From: Microbacterium arborescens
GTDB taxonomy: Bacteria > Actinomycetota > Actinomycetes > Actinomycetales > Microbacteriaceae
Assembly (NCBI RefSeq): GCF_030369635.1
Contig: NZ_CP128474.1
Location: forward strand, 744,001-808,000
Length of the DNA stretch: 64,000 nucleotides
Direction of reading: 5' to 3'
Made by a program: the position numbers and the translations under genes. Shown here piece by piece: positions 1-8,153 of the stretch. A model generated the notes under the pieces. The model did no database searches, was not told the DNA's origin, and saw only the letters and a list, made by a program, of their open reading frames with translations. Each line of letters opens with the position of its first letter. The first letter of the stretch is position 1.

Positions 1-188
1 GCACGATCTTCGCCGACTCGTCGCAGCCCGACCGGCTCATGCGCGTCCTCGCCGATGAGGCCGGGCGCGACGTGGCGGTCGTGCCGCTGCTGACCGAGTC
101 GCTCGCGCCGGAGGGGCAGCCCGGCGACACCTACCTCGACATGATGCGCCAGAACCTCCAGCGCATCACCGACGGCCTCACCCGATGA
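1..188 (+). CDS. aztC: Zinc ABC transporter substrate-binding protein AztC, C-terminal end (partial)
   Basis: Only the last 61 codons are in the window; the gene starts upstream. The reading frame runs from base 3 to a TGA at 186-188. The visible part contains TIFADSSQPD, a stretch typical of the last helix region of cluster A-I metal-binding proteins, and VVPLLTESL. Such proteins capture zinc outside the cell and hand it to a membrane permease. The next gene encodes an AztD-type zinc chaperone 30 bases downstream, which is why AztC is preferred over a manganese-binding paralogue. The metal ligands lie outside the window, so the metal is inferred from the neighbour. Confidence 0.7.
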   Translation, partial: TIFADSSQPDRLMRVLADEAGRDVAVVPLLTESLAPEGQPGDTYLDMMRQNLQRITDGLTR

Positions 189-217
189 GGCATTTCCCTG
201 GAAAGGAAACCCACCCC

Positions 218-1402
218 ATGAAGAGAACCCTGCAGTTCGGCGCCCTCGCCGGCGCCGCAGCCCTGGTGCTGGCGGGATGCTCGTCCTCGCCCTCCGCGAC
301 CTCCAGCCCGTCCGGCGACGCGTCGACCGAGGCATCCGTCCCCGCCGGTCCCCGGGTCGCGCTCGGCTACGAAGGCGGTGTGCTCGTGCTCGGCGGCGAC
401 GAGCTCGAGGTGATCGGAGACTTCGATTCGGAGGACTTCATCCGACTCAATGCGGCCGGTGACGGCCGCCACGTCATGGTCACGACGTCGGAGGGCTTCC
501 AGCTGCTCGACGTCCAGCAGCCCGAACTCACCGACCTCGTCGTCCCGGCGGCCGCCGCCGGCCACGTCGTCGTCCACGGCGGCAAGACCGTGCTCTACGA
601 CGACGCGACGAGCGATACGACGATCTTCGACACCGCCGCCCTCGGGTCGCTGAGCGGCGAGCTGCCCGACGCCGAGGTGATCCCCGGCGTCGAGGCGCAC
701 CACGGTGTCTCGGTCGAGCTCGAGGACGGCACGCTGCTGACCACCGTCGGCGGCGAGGCCGGGCGCACCGGCATCCGCGTGCTCGACGCGAATCGCGCCG
801 AGATCGCCTCGAACGCCGACTGCCCGGGCGTCCACGGTGAGGGCACCGCCGAGGGGGAGCGCGTCGTGTTCGGCTGCGAGAACGGCGCGATCATCTACGA
901 CGGCGGCGAGATCACCAAGGTCACCTCGCCCGACTCCTATGGCCGGATCGGCAACGCCTTCGTCGCCGAGGACAGCCCGCTCGTCGTCATGGACTACAAG
1001 GACGACCCCGACGCCGAGGGCTACCTGTTGCGCAACATCGCTCTCGTCGACACCGAGGCGAAGTCGCTGACCAAGGTCGCGCTGCCCGCCGGCGTCGAGT
1101 ACACCTTCCGCGGCATCGCGCGCGGGCCGTCCGCCGAGGCCGTGCTGATCGGCACCGACGGATCGCTGCACTGGATCGATCCCGCCACCGGCGGTGTCAC
1201 GAAGTCGCTGCCCGTCGTCGACCCGTGGGAGGGCCCGGCCGAGTGGCAGGCTCCGCACCCGGCGGTCAAGGTCGCGGGAGACATCGCCTACATCACCGAT
1301 CCGGCCGACAGCGAGCTCATCGCGGTCGATCTCACGACGGGTGAGATCGTGCAGACGGTGACGCTGCCGCACGTGCCGAACGAGATCGCCGCCGTCTCCT
1401 GA
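218..1402 (+). CDS. aztD: AztD-like zinc metallochaperone lipoprotein
   Basis: This 394-residue protein starts with a lipoprotein signal (MKRTLQFG, hydrophobic core, lipobox LAGC with Cys21). The mature part repeats short beta-blade stretches (RVALGYEGG, GDGRHVMVTT, GFQLLDV), as expected for a beta-propeller, and contains His positions (AHHG, VHGEG, PHPAV, PHVPN) that could bind metal. AztD proteins are known to deliver zinc to the binding protein AztC. The ATG at 218 is chosen over an in-frame ATG at 185 because GGAAAGGA at 200-207 is a good ribosome binding site and the signal peptide starts there. It is probably co-transcribed with aztC. Confidence 0.75.
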   Translation: MKRTLQFGALAGAAALVLAGCSSSPSATSSPSGDASTEASVPAGPRVALGYEGGVLVLGGDELEVIGDFDSEDFIRLNAAGDGRHVMVTTSEGFQLLDVQQPELTDLVVPAAAAGHVVVHGGKTVLYDDATSDTTIFDTAALGSLSGELPDAEVIPGVEAHHGVSVELEDGTLLTTVGGEAGRTGIRVLDANRAEIASNADCPGVHGEGTAEGERVVFGCENGAIIYDGGEITKVTSPDSYGRIGNAFVAEDSPLVVMDYKDDPDAEGYLLRNIALVDTEAKSLTKVALPAGVEYTFRGIARGPSAEAVLIGTDGSLHWIDPATGGVTKSLPVVDPWEGPAEWQAPHPAVKVAGDIAYITDPADSELIAVDLTTGEIVQTVTLPHVPNEIAAVS

Positions 1403-1414
1403 CATGAGGCATGC

Positions 1415-1459
1415 CCGCATCCGCTCCGCCGCAGCGACGCTGCCGCGGGGCGGATGCGG
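1415..1459 (+). terminator. Hairpin after aztD
   Basis: CCGCATCCGC at 1415-1424 pairs perfectly with GCGGATGCGG at 1450-1459 around a 25-base loop. It starts 13 bases after the aztD stop and ends 19 bases before the promoter of the next gene. A T-run is missing, as is common in high-GC actinobacteria, so termination is inferred from position and stem strength. Confidence 0.45.
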
Positions 1460-1489
1460 TGCGTCCGACCCCGCCGTTAGCCTGGCGTC

Positions 1490-2323
1490 GTGCCGGCCGT
1501 CTCGACTTCGCAGCGCACCTACCGCTATCTGCGCCTGACCCTCGCGGGTGCGCCGATCGCGATCATGCTCGCGGTGCTCTTCGCGATCCCCGACGCGGGA
1601 GTGCTCCCCAGCGTCAGCCATTACTTCTATTCCTCGGCCCGCACCGTCTTCTCCGCCGCCCTGGTCACCGCCGCGGCCTGCCTGCTCGCGCTCTCCGGGC
1701 GGGGCCCGCAACGCGTGCTGTTGGATGTCGCGGCGCTCCTGGCCCCGCTCATCGCCATCATCCCCACGCCGGTCTCGCCCGGTGAGGTGCCCGGCGTCGT
1801 CGTCGACTGCGCCGCCGCCCCGTGCGTTCCCGTCGGGTTCACGGACGACCTCGACAACGCCGTGGCGACGTACCTCGCGATCGGCGCTGCCGTGCTCGCG
1901 ATCGGGCTCGTGCTGGCCCGGCGGGGCGACATCGCCCTCCGCGACACCGGTCCGACCCTCGCTCTGGCGGCCGCGGTGCTGGCGGCCACGACCCTCGTCT
2001 GGACTCTCGCGCCCGACCAGCTCGTCCGCTACGGTCACGCCGTCGCGGCGTTCGGCTTCTTCATCCTCATCGCCCTCGTTGCGCTCGCCGAGGCGCTGCG
2101 GCCCTCCGATACGCACCCACCCGCGCGGCGGACGCGGATCGGGTACATCGTCGTCGCGGTCGCGCTGCTGCTCGACCTCGCCGCGACCGCCGTGTCGGCG
2201 ATGCTCTTCGACCTCCCCGTCGTGCTGGCCGGAGAGCTCGTCGCCCTGGCGCTGTTCCTCGTGTTCTGGATGATGCAGACGGCCCAGAAGTGGTCGCTCG
2301 CCGACCCCGCGCTGCGAGCCTGA
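1490..2323 (+). CDS. Multi-pass membrane protein of unknown function
   Basis: The 277-residue product has about seven or eight hydrophobic segments (for example IMLAVLFAIP near 25, LLALSGRGP-flanked helix near 60, and IGYIVVAVALLLDLAA near 220) and an extracytoplasmic loop with two Cys around residue 105 (CAAAPCVP). The pattern resembles DUF998-like or other integral membrane proteins, but no catalytic motif is visible and I do not assign a function. The start is GTG at 1490, because the hexamer TAGCCT at 1478-1483 sits 6 bases upstream, the usual position of a -10 box for a leaderless mRNA. It stands alone between a terminator and the next promoter. Confidence 0.65.
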   Translation: MPAVSTSQRTYRYLRLTLAGAPIAIMLAVLFAIPDAGVLPSVSHYFYSSARTVFSAALVTAAACLLALSGRGPQRVLLDVAALLAPLIAIIPTPVSPGEVPGVVVDCAAAPCVPVGFTDDLDNAVATYLAIGAAVLAIGLVLARRGDIALRDTGPTLALAAAVLAATTLVWTLAPDQLVRYGHAVAAFGFFILIALVALAEALRPSDTHPPARRTRIGYIVVAVALLLDLAATAVSAMLFDLPVVLAGELVALALFLVFWMMQTAQKWSLADPALRA

Positions 2324-2380
2324 CGAGCGACCCGAAACCCGTTCTTCTCCGTGTCGGCGACCGGGTCTACTGTTCGTCCC

Positions 2381-3811
2381 ATGACCGCCCCGCTCAGCGC
2401 ACTGGAGTCCTCGCGCATGCGCGCGTTCCACCAGGTGCTCGGCAATACTCTGCTCGCGAACGTGACCTCGAGCTTCCTCTGGTTCGCCCTGACGTTCTGG
2501 GCCTACCTCGCGACGGAGAACGTCCTGGCGACATCCATCATCGGCGGCTCGTACATGCTGCTCGTCGCCGTGTTCGGGGTGGTCTTCGGGGCCCTCGTCG
2601 ACCACCTGAAGAAGAAGGCGGTGATGGTGCTCTCGAGCCTCATCACCCTCGCGACCTATCTCGGTGCCGGTGCGGTCTATCTGCTGTTCCCCGAGGCGGT
2701 CCTCGTCGATTGGGGCCGGCCCTGGTTCTGGATCTTCGCGGGGCTGATCCTCATCGGGGGAGTGGTCGAGAACCTGCGCAACATCGCGCTGTCGACCACC
2801 GTGACGCTTCTCGTGCCGGGCGACCGCCGCGACCGGGCGAACGGCCTGGTCGGAACCGTGCAAGGCGTGGCGTTCATCGTCACGAGCGTCTTCTCCGGCC
2901 TCTCGATCGGCCTGCTCGGAATGGGATGGACGGTCGTGATCGCGGTCACCGCGACGGCGCTCGCCCTCGGCCATCTGATGTTCGTGTCGATCCCCGAGCG
3001 CGGCGTCGCCGCGGCTCACGATGCCGCCACACCGGCCTTCACGTTCCGCGGTGTGATCCCGGCGATCCGCGCCGTGCCGGGCCTGCTGGCACTGATCCTG
3101 TTCACCACCATCAACAACCTCGTGGGCGGGGTCTTCATGGCTCTCATGGATCCCTACGGGCTGACGCTCTTCACTGTGGAGGCGTGGGGGATCGTGCTCG
3201 CGGTCACCGGCACCGGCTTCATCCTCGGCGGCGCCCTCGTCGCTGCGCGCGGACTCGGACGCAACCCCGTGCGTACGCTGCTTCTCGTCAACGTGGGCGT
3301 CGCCGTGCTGGGCATGACCTTCGCAATCCGCGAGTGGTGGTGGCTCTACGCACTCGGGATCTTCGTCTTCATGATGCTCATGCCCGTGGCCGAGGCTGCC
3401 GAGCAGACCGTCATCCAGCGCGTCGTGCCGTTCCATACCCAGGGGAGGGTCTTCGGCTTCGCGGCGTCGGTCGAGTCGGCGGCGTCGCCGATCTCGGCGT
3501 ATCTGATCGGGCCGCTCGCGCAGTTCGGCCTCATCCCCTTCATGCGTACGGATACCGGTGAGCGCACCTTCGGCTGGTTGCTCGGCGGGGGCGAGGCGCG
3601 GGGCATCGCCCTGGCCTTCGTCGCCGCGAGCGCCCTCATGCTCGTCATCGTGCTCCTCGCCTTCGCCTCGCCGCAGTACCGGCGGCTGAGCCGGGCGTAC
3701 GCCGAGGCGCCGCCGTCCGAGCCCGCGGCACCCGGGGGTGCGGATTCCAGCGAGGTCGCCCGGTCGTCGGGTGTGGCGCCGGCGGTCAGGCAGACCGACG
3801 CGGCGCCGTGA
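2381..3811 (+). CDS. MFS transporter
   Basis: The roughly 476-residue protein has the 12-helix layout of the major facilitator superfamily. After the first helix pair comes FGALVDHLKKK, a form of the loop 2-3 motif (GxLxDRxxRK). The C-terminal tail of about 45 residues is polar and Ala/Pro rich. It is probably a proton-driven exporter of small molecules; the substrate cannot be told. The start at 2381 is preferred over an in-frame start 30 bases upstream because TACTGT at 2368-2373 is a -10 box placed 7 bases before the ATG. Its end overlaps the convergent next gene by 26 bases. Confidence 0.8.
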   Translation: MTAPLSALESSRMRAFHQVLGNTLLANVTSSFLWFALTFWAYLATENVLATSIIGGSYMLLVAVFGVVFGALVDHLKKKAVMVLSSLITLATYLGAGAVYLLFPEAVLVDWGRPWFWIFAGLILIGGVVENLRNIALSTTVTLLVPGDRRDRANGLVGTVQGVAFIVTSVFSGLSIGLLGMGWTVVIAVTATALALGHLMFVSIPERGVAAAHDAATPAFTFRGVIPAIRAVPGLLALILFTTINNLVGGVFMALMDPYGLTLFTVEAWGIVLAVTGTGFILGGALVAARGLGRNPVRTLLLVNVGVAVLGMTFAIREWWWLYALGIFVFMMLMPVAEAAEQTVIQRVVPFHTQGRVFGFAASVESAASPISAYLIGPLAQFGLIPFMRTDTGERTFGWLLGGGEARGIALAFVAASALMLVIVLLAFASPQYRRLSRAYAEAPPSEPAAPGGADSSEVARSSGVAPAVRQTDAAP

Positions 3812-4997
3812 GCCCGAACACCGCGAGCAGCGCTGCGATCGCGACCATCGCGAGGGTGCATCCGGCGACACCGATCCAGCCGAGATCGTGGAAGGCATAG
3901 CCCAGGAGCCATCCGAACAGACTCGAGCCGCCGTAGTAACCGAGGTAGTACAGCGATGCGGCCTGAGCCCGGGTCTCCGGCCTCGCCGCCGCGGGAGCCC
4001 AGCCCGACGCGATCGCATGCGCGCCGAAGAAGCCCGCCGTCAGGATCAGCAGCCCCACCAGTACCGCGATGACGTGAGGCACCGCGGTCACGACGATGCC
4101 GATCGCCATGACCGCCAGCGCGGCGAGCAGTACCGCCAGGCGGCCGTACCGTGCCGCGAGCGACCCGGCCCAGGGCGAAGCGACGGTGCCGGCGAGGTAG
4201 GCGAGGAAGAGGAAGCTCACCACCCACAACGGCAACGAGTACGGCGGCGCGACGAGGTGGAACCCGAGGTAGTTGTACACGGCGACGAAGCCGCCCATGA
4301 GGAGGAACCCCTGAGCGTACAGAGCGAGCTGGCGGCGGTCGCGGAGGTTGGTCGCGAGCCGGGCGATCAGTGACGGACCCGTCTCGCCCGTCCTGCGCTG
4401 CGGCGCGAAACCCCGCGCCGGCGGCGTGAGCCACAGGAAGAGCACGGCCGACGCGGCACACACCGCCGCGACGGCGAACACCCCGCCCCGCCACAGACCG
4501 ACGTCGCCGAAGGGACCCGCGACCAGCCTTCCGAGCAGCCCGCCGATCGTGGTACCGGCGATGTAGCTGCCCGCCGCTGTCGCGGTGTGGGCGGCGTCGA
4601 CCTCTTCCGACAGATACGCCAGGGCGATGGCCGGCACGGCGCCGAGCGCCGCGCCCTCGAGCAGTCGGGCGCCGAGCAACAGGGGCAGTGTCGGAGCGAG
4701 CGGGGCGAGCAGGCCCAGGACCGTCGCGGCGATCACTCCGATCGCCATCGCGGGCACGCGCCCGATGCGGTCGGCCACGACCGACCAGGGGATGACACCG
4801 ACGGCGAGACCGAGAGTTGAGACCGAGACCGCCAGCGCGGCTGTGGCGGGTTCGACCGCGAACTCCGAGCCGATGAAGGGGAGGACCGCCTGCGGCGAGT
4901 ACAACTGCGCGAATGTCGCGACGCCGGCGAAGAACAACCCGGTGATGAGCCGGCGGTAAGCGGGTGACCCGGGAAGATGACCGGTGAACGCTCGCAC
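3786..4997 (-). CDS. MFS transporter, YnfM-like
   Basis: The 403-residue protein is a 12-helix major facilitator. Seen in sequence: PQAVLPFIGSEF near residue 35, the loop motif VADRIGRVPAM near 75, LLEGAALGAVPAIALAYL near 112, and a central polar loop around 200-225. The arrangement resembles the YnfM/YdhP group of drug or sugar efflux permeases, whose substrates are mostly unknown. GTG at 4997 is the start; TAGGCT (5004-5009 on the opposite strand) lies 6 bases before it. The last 26 bases overlap the end of the convergent MFS gene, so the two transcripts are partly antisense. Confidence 0.8.
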   Translation of the reverse strand: MRAFTGHLPGSPAYRRLITGLFFAGVATFAQLYSPQAVLPFIGSEFAVEPATAALAVSVSTLGLAVGVIPWSVVADRIGRVPAMAIGVIAATVLGLLAPLAPTLPLLLGARLLEGAALGAVPAIALAYLSEEVDAAHTATAAGSYIAGTTIGGLLGRLVAGPFGDVGLWRGGVFAVAAVCAASAVLFLWLTPPARGFAPQRRTGETGPSLIARLATNLRDRRQLALYAQGFLLMGGFVAVYNYLGFHLVAPPYSLPLWVVSFLFLAYLAGTVASPWAGSLAARYGRLAVLLAALAVMAIGIVVTAVPHVIAVLVGLLILTAGFFGAHAIASGWAPAAARPETRAQAASLYYLGYYGGSSLFGWLLGYAFHDLGWIGVAGCTLAMVAIAALLAVFGLTAPRRSA

Positions 4998-5035
4998 CGG
5001 GCCAGCCTACGACCGGCGGGAGCACCCCGCGGACG

Positions 5036-5126
5036 TGAGAAGGGCCGGCCGACTCAGAATCGTCGACCGGCCCTGTCATCCCTTGCACCAGAGATCACAC
5101 CGCGCAGTTGGGGGGAACTGCGTGCC
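5036..5126 (-). ncRNA. Candidate small RNA with C6-loop hairpin and terminator
   Basis: A compact non-coding unit lies between two minus-strand genes. Reading the minus strand, a promoter at 5159-5132 is followed by a perfect 7-bp hairpin (CGCAGTT/AACTGCG, 5122-5103) whose loop is exactly six C, about 28 unpaired bases, and a 13-bp stem with one mismatch (5074-5062 with 5053-5041), then CCCTTCTC. The layout of promoter, C-rich loop and terminator fits an sRNA of about 90 bases. The C6 loop recalls the actinobacterial 6C RNA family, but only one C6 loop is present here, so family membership is a guess. Confidence 0.45.
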
Positions 5127-5131
5127 TCGAA

Positions 5132-5159
5132 GTTATAACGGCCAGGTAACGGGATGCAA
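5132..5159 (-). promoter_or_regulatory. Promoter of the candidate small RNA
   Basis: On the minus strand TTGCAT (5159-5154) and TATAAC (5137-5132) are separated by 16 bases. TATAAC differs from the consensus -10 by one base and is striking in this GC-rich DNA. The octamer GTTATAAC is its own reverse complement, so weak plus-strand activity cannot be excluded. The predicted start is near 5125, just before the C6 hairpin. Confidence 0.5.
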
Positions 5160-5218
5160 CGGCTGAGTCGTTCTCATCAATGCTGCATAGCGATCGTTCA
5201 GGATCGCCCCGCGGGCCG

Positions 5219-6103
5219 TCAGCGCCCCTCGCGCAAGACGACCGAGCCCGCCGAGACCCGGACCTCGAGCCGGTTGCGGGACGAGGGGTCCTCGGTGAGC
5301 CCGTTGACGAACGAGCCCGCCTCCTGTGTCGAGCTGACCGCGTAGCCGCCGCGGGGGAGGGCGAGATCGACGCCGCCCGCCTCGGCGGCGATCGTCACCG
5401 ACGTCGGCGCTGTGCCGGCGAGGGCGCCCGACATGCGACCGGCGCTGACGTCGACCGTCGCTTCACGCACACCGTCGAGCTCGACCGAGACGCGTCCGGC
5501 CGACACCCGGGCATCGAGGCTCGTCGCCGTCCCTGCCGCATCGATCGATCCCGCGTCGGCACGCAGCGCGAGGGCGCCGAACTCACCGTCCGCGCGCAGG
5601 GCTCCCGCCCCCACGCTCAGCTGGGCGTCGATCCCCGCGAGGTCGGCAGGCAGCACGAGGGTCGCTCGTGACGAGCCGCCCCACAGGCGCCATCCGCTCC
5701 ACCAGTCGCGGTCGGAGTCGACCGTGAGCCGGTCACCCTCGCGGGCGAGCTCCCACGCCTCGGCGCCTCCCGTGCCCGTGACCGTGAGGGTCGCCTCGTC
5801 GACATCGCCGAATGAGACCTCGACGTCTGCCGCGGCGGCATCCATCTCGAGCATGCTCACACCCGCCGTCGGCGCCGAGATCGTCGAGGTCGCGGCGCCG
5901 CCGCTGATGATGGTCGACATGACGCTGGTTCCGGCGGTGAACAGGAGGAGGCCGGCGCCCGCGGCGATCGTCAGTCCCGCGATCACGCGGGCTGCCGACG
6001 ACGGCGTCGACGTCGGGCCGGTCGGGGGCGTGCCTCCCGTCGTCGGAGGCTCGACGGGGGCCCCGGGCGGCGTGGCGGGGGGCGGGGTCAGGGTCGTGCT
6101 CAT
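5219..6103 (-). CDS. DUF4097-family beta-strand repeat membrane protein
   Basis: The 294-residue protein has a Pro/Thr-rich cytoplasmic start (1-35), one membrane helix (about 40-62) and an external domain built of short beta repeats such as VSMLEMDAAAADVEVSFG, ALRADAGSIDAAG and DARVSAGRVSVELDG. This pattern is that of DUF4097, often encoded beside envelope-stress two-component systems. Its ATG overlaps the stop of the response regulator gene by four bases (6100-6103), so it is translationally coupled to it. The context suggests an envelope-stress or signalling-output role, but the biochemical function of the family is unknown. Confidence 0.75.
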   Translation of the reverse strand: MSTTLTPPPATPPGAPVEPPTTGGTPPTGPTSTPSSAARVIAGLTIAAGAGLLLFTAGTSVMSTIISGGAATSTISAPTAGVSMLEMDAAAADVEVSFGDVDEATLTVTGTGGAEAWELAREGDRLTVDSDRDWWSGWRLWGGSSRATLVLPADLAGIDAQLSVGAGALRADGEFGALALRADAGSIDAAGTATSLDARVSAGRVSVELDGVREATVDVSAGRMSGALAGTAPTSVTIAAEAGGVDLALPRGGYAVSSTQEAGSFVNGLTEDPSSRNRLEVRVSAGSVVLREGR

Positions 6104-6777
6104 CGCACTGCTCCGTTCTGCGGCTGCGTGCCGCCGTGTTCGAGGTGGACGAGCGCGGCGAGCACGCGGCGGTTGCCGTGCTCGTCCTGCTCGAGGTCGA
6201 GCTTCTGGAAGAGCGAGGTGATGTACTTCTCGACGCTCGCCTCGCTGAGGAACATCGCGGCGGCGATCGCCTGGTTGCTGCGCCCCTCGGCGATGAGCGA
6301 GAGCACCGTGCGCTCGCGTTCGGTGAGCCGCGACATCCGCTCGTCTCGCGATCGGCGCATGAGCAGCTGAGCGACCACCTCGGGATCGAGCACGGTGGCT
6401 CCCGAACCGATGCGTTCGATCGTCGCGAGGAACTCGCCGACGTCGGCCACGCGGTCTTTCAAGAGGTACCCGAGGGCCGCACCCTGCGAGGTGATGAGCT
6501 CGCTGGCGTAGCGCTCCTCGACGTACTGGCTCAGGACGAGGATCGGCAGTCGGGGGTTCTCGGCGCGCAGGGCGAGGGCGGCGCGGATGCCCTCATCGGT
6601 GAACGTCGGGGGCAGTCGGACGTCGAGGATGCAGAGGTCGGGACCGGTCTCGGCGACGGCGGCCGAGATGCCGTCGGCATCGGGGAGGGCCGCGACGACC
6701 TCGTGGCCCGAGTCGGCCAGCAGCCGGACGATCCCCTCGCGCAGCAGCGTCGAGTCCTCGCAGATCAGGATGCGCAC
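6100..6777 (-). CDS. NarL/LuxR-type response regulator
   Basis: The 225-residue protein has a receiver domain (1-120) with acidic CED near residue 7, the phosphorylation site Asp52 in ILDVRLPP and Lys107 in YLLKDRV. A LuxR-type helix-turn-helix follows at about 150-197 (LTERERTVLSLIAEGRSNQA). The GTG at 6777 is chosen because MRILICEDS is the normal beginning of a receiver domain. It overlaps the end of the kinase gene by 13 bases and its stop overlaps the start of the DUF4097 gene, so the three form one operon. It should be phosphorylated by the adjacent LiaS/DesK-type kinase. Confidence 0.9.
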   Translation of the reverse strand: MRILICEDSTLLREGIVRLLADSGHEVVAALPDADGISAAVAETGPDLCILDVRLPPTFTDEGIRAALALRAENPRLPILVLSQYVEERYASELITSQGAALGYLLKDRVADVGEFLATIERIGSGATVLDPEVVAQLLMRRSRDERMSRLTERERTVLSLIAEGRSNQAIAAAMFLSEASVEKYITSLFQKLDLEQDEHGNRRVLAALVHLEHGGTQPQNGAVR

Positions 6778-8033
6778 GGGACGCTCACCTCCAGAGCGGT
6801 CGGTCCGCCGGCCGGGCTGTCGAGGCGTGTCGTGCCGCCCGCGGCGGTGATGCGGTTGATGATCCCGTCGAGCCCGCCGCCGGCGATGACCCGGGCCCCG
6901 CCGACGCCGTTGTCCTCGACCCGTGCCCAGAGGGTGTGATCGTCGCGGTGGCGGACCACCACGCGGCATTCCCCGGCCCGCGAATGCTTGGCCGCGTTGG
7001 TGAGCGACTCCGCGATCGCGAAGTACACCGCCGCCTCGGCGGTGCGGCTGCACCGCTGGTCGACGCGCACGTCGAGGCTGACGGGCACGTGCGAGCGGGC
7101 GGCGAGGGCCGATAGTGCCGCGTCGAGCCCGCGATCGTCGAGCACCGAGGCGTGGATGCCGCGTGCGAGCTGACGCAGTTCGGTGATGGCTGCCTTCGTC
7201 GAGGTGTGCGCCTCGGCGAGCAGTTCCTTGGCGGCATCCGGATCGTCGTCGATCTTCTGCTGGGCGAGCCCCAGCGTCATCCCGACCGAGACGAGACGCG
7301 GCTGGACGCCGTCGTGCAGGTCGCGCTCGATACGGGTGCGCTCCAGCTCCCCGGCGCGGACCGCGCCCTCGCGCTGCACGCCTGCGGTGCGGGCGGCCTC
7401 GACGAGCTGGGCCTCGCGGGAGGGGACGAGGATCGACTTCGCGAGGATCCCGTGCAGCAGCGCGATGCCCAGGAGCACAGCCGCGGGGACGATGATCATC
7501 AGCACTCCGGCCACGACGGCGCCCTCGAGCGGGACGGTGATCCAGGTCGCCGCGAGCGTGACGTCGCGGGTCGCGTACAGCGGCGCGAAGAGAAGCGCGA
7601 TGCCCGAGGCGAGCAGGCCTGCGAGACTCAGCACGATCAGGCCCAGCACCGTCGAGATCGCGGCGTGGGCGACACCGCGCCACATCCGCCCGTCGGTGAA
7701 CTGCATCCAGACGGTGCGCAGCCATCCGCCGAACCCGGGCCGGCCGCTGCTGCGCGGCGAGAGCGCGGGGAGGCCCCATCCGTACAGGCCGTCGACGCGG
7801 GCGTACTCGAGCCAGCCGGTGAGCCAGAGCGCATAGACGAAGCCCACGAGCACCGGGAGCCCGAGGCCCAGTGCCGGGGTGAGGCCGATGCCGACACCCA
7901 TGAGCGTCAGGATCACCGTGAACGCGGCGCTGCCGGCGAAGCCGAGGGCGGCGAGCTGGGTGAGGGCCCCGAGCGGGCGCACCCACGTCATGATGCGGGA
8001 TGGAGGGGCGGTGCTGGCGACGGCTGTGGTCAT
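6765..8033 (-). CDS. Sensor histidine kinase, HisKA_3 (LiaS/DesK-like)
   Basis: The 422-residue protein has four to six membrane segments in the first 200 residues, arranged like PspC/sensor-domain kinases, then a dimerisation helix with the phospho-acceptor His240 in ERDLHDGVQPRL and an HATPase domain (N-box Asn346 in ESLTNAAKHS, G-box DNGVGG at 374-379). No large extracellular loop is seen, so it probably senses a change in the membrane. The ATG at 8033 has TAGCGT 6 bases upstream, typical of a leaderless transcript. It is first in an operon with the regulator and the DUF4097 protein. Confidence 0.88.
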   Translation of the reverse strand: MTTAVASTAPPSRIMTWVRPLGALTQLAALGFAGSAAFTVILTLMGVGIGLTPALGLGLPVLVGFVYALWLTGWLEYARVDGLYGWGLPALSPRSSGRPGFGGWLRTVWMQFTDGRMWRGVAHAAISTVLGLIVLSLAGLLASGIALLFAPLYATRDVTLAATWITVPLEGAVVAGVLMIIVPAAVLLGIALLHGILAKSILVPSREAQLVEAARTAGVQREGAVRAGELERTRIERDLHDGVQPRLVSVGMTLGLAQQKIDDDPDAAKELLAEAHTSTKAAITELRQLARGIHASVLDDRGLDAALSALAARSHVPVSLDVRVDQRCSRTAEAAVYFAIAESLTNAAKHSRAGECRVVVRHRDDHTLWARVEDNGVGGARVIAGGGLDGIINRITAAGGTTRLDSPAGGPTALEVSVPCAS

Positions 8034-8153
8034 GGCTCCACGCTAGGACCGCGACCCGGTGCGGCGCAGGCGAGCGGCCCGGAGACTCGCCTTCGGGTTA
8101 TCCCCCGGGAGCGCGCGATCACCGCCGCCGGTCCCGTCGGCGAGGATGGGACG

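Noticed and set aside
131-4018. A 1295-codon open frame on the minus strand across aztD and the next genes
   Set aside because: It is antisense to three well-supported genes, is dominated by Arg, Gly, Asp and Glu, and has no domain. It comes from the third-position GC bias.
7152-8153. A long upstream extension of the Cof-type hydrolase frame
   Set aside because: It lies antisense to the kinase gene. The HAD nucleophile motif starts only 10 residues after GTG 8154, the normal distance.
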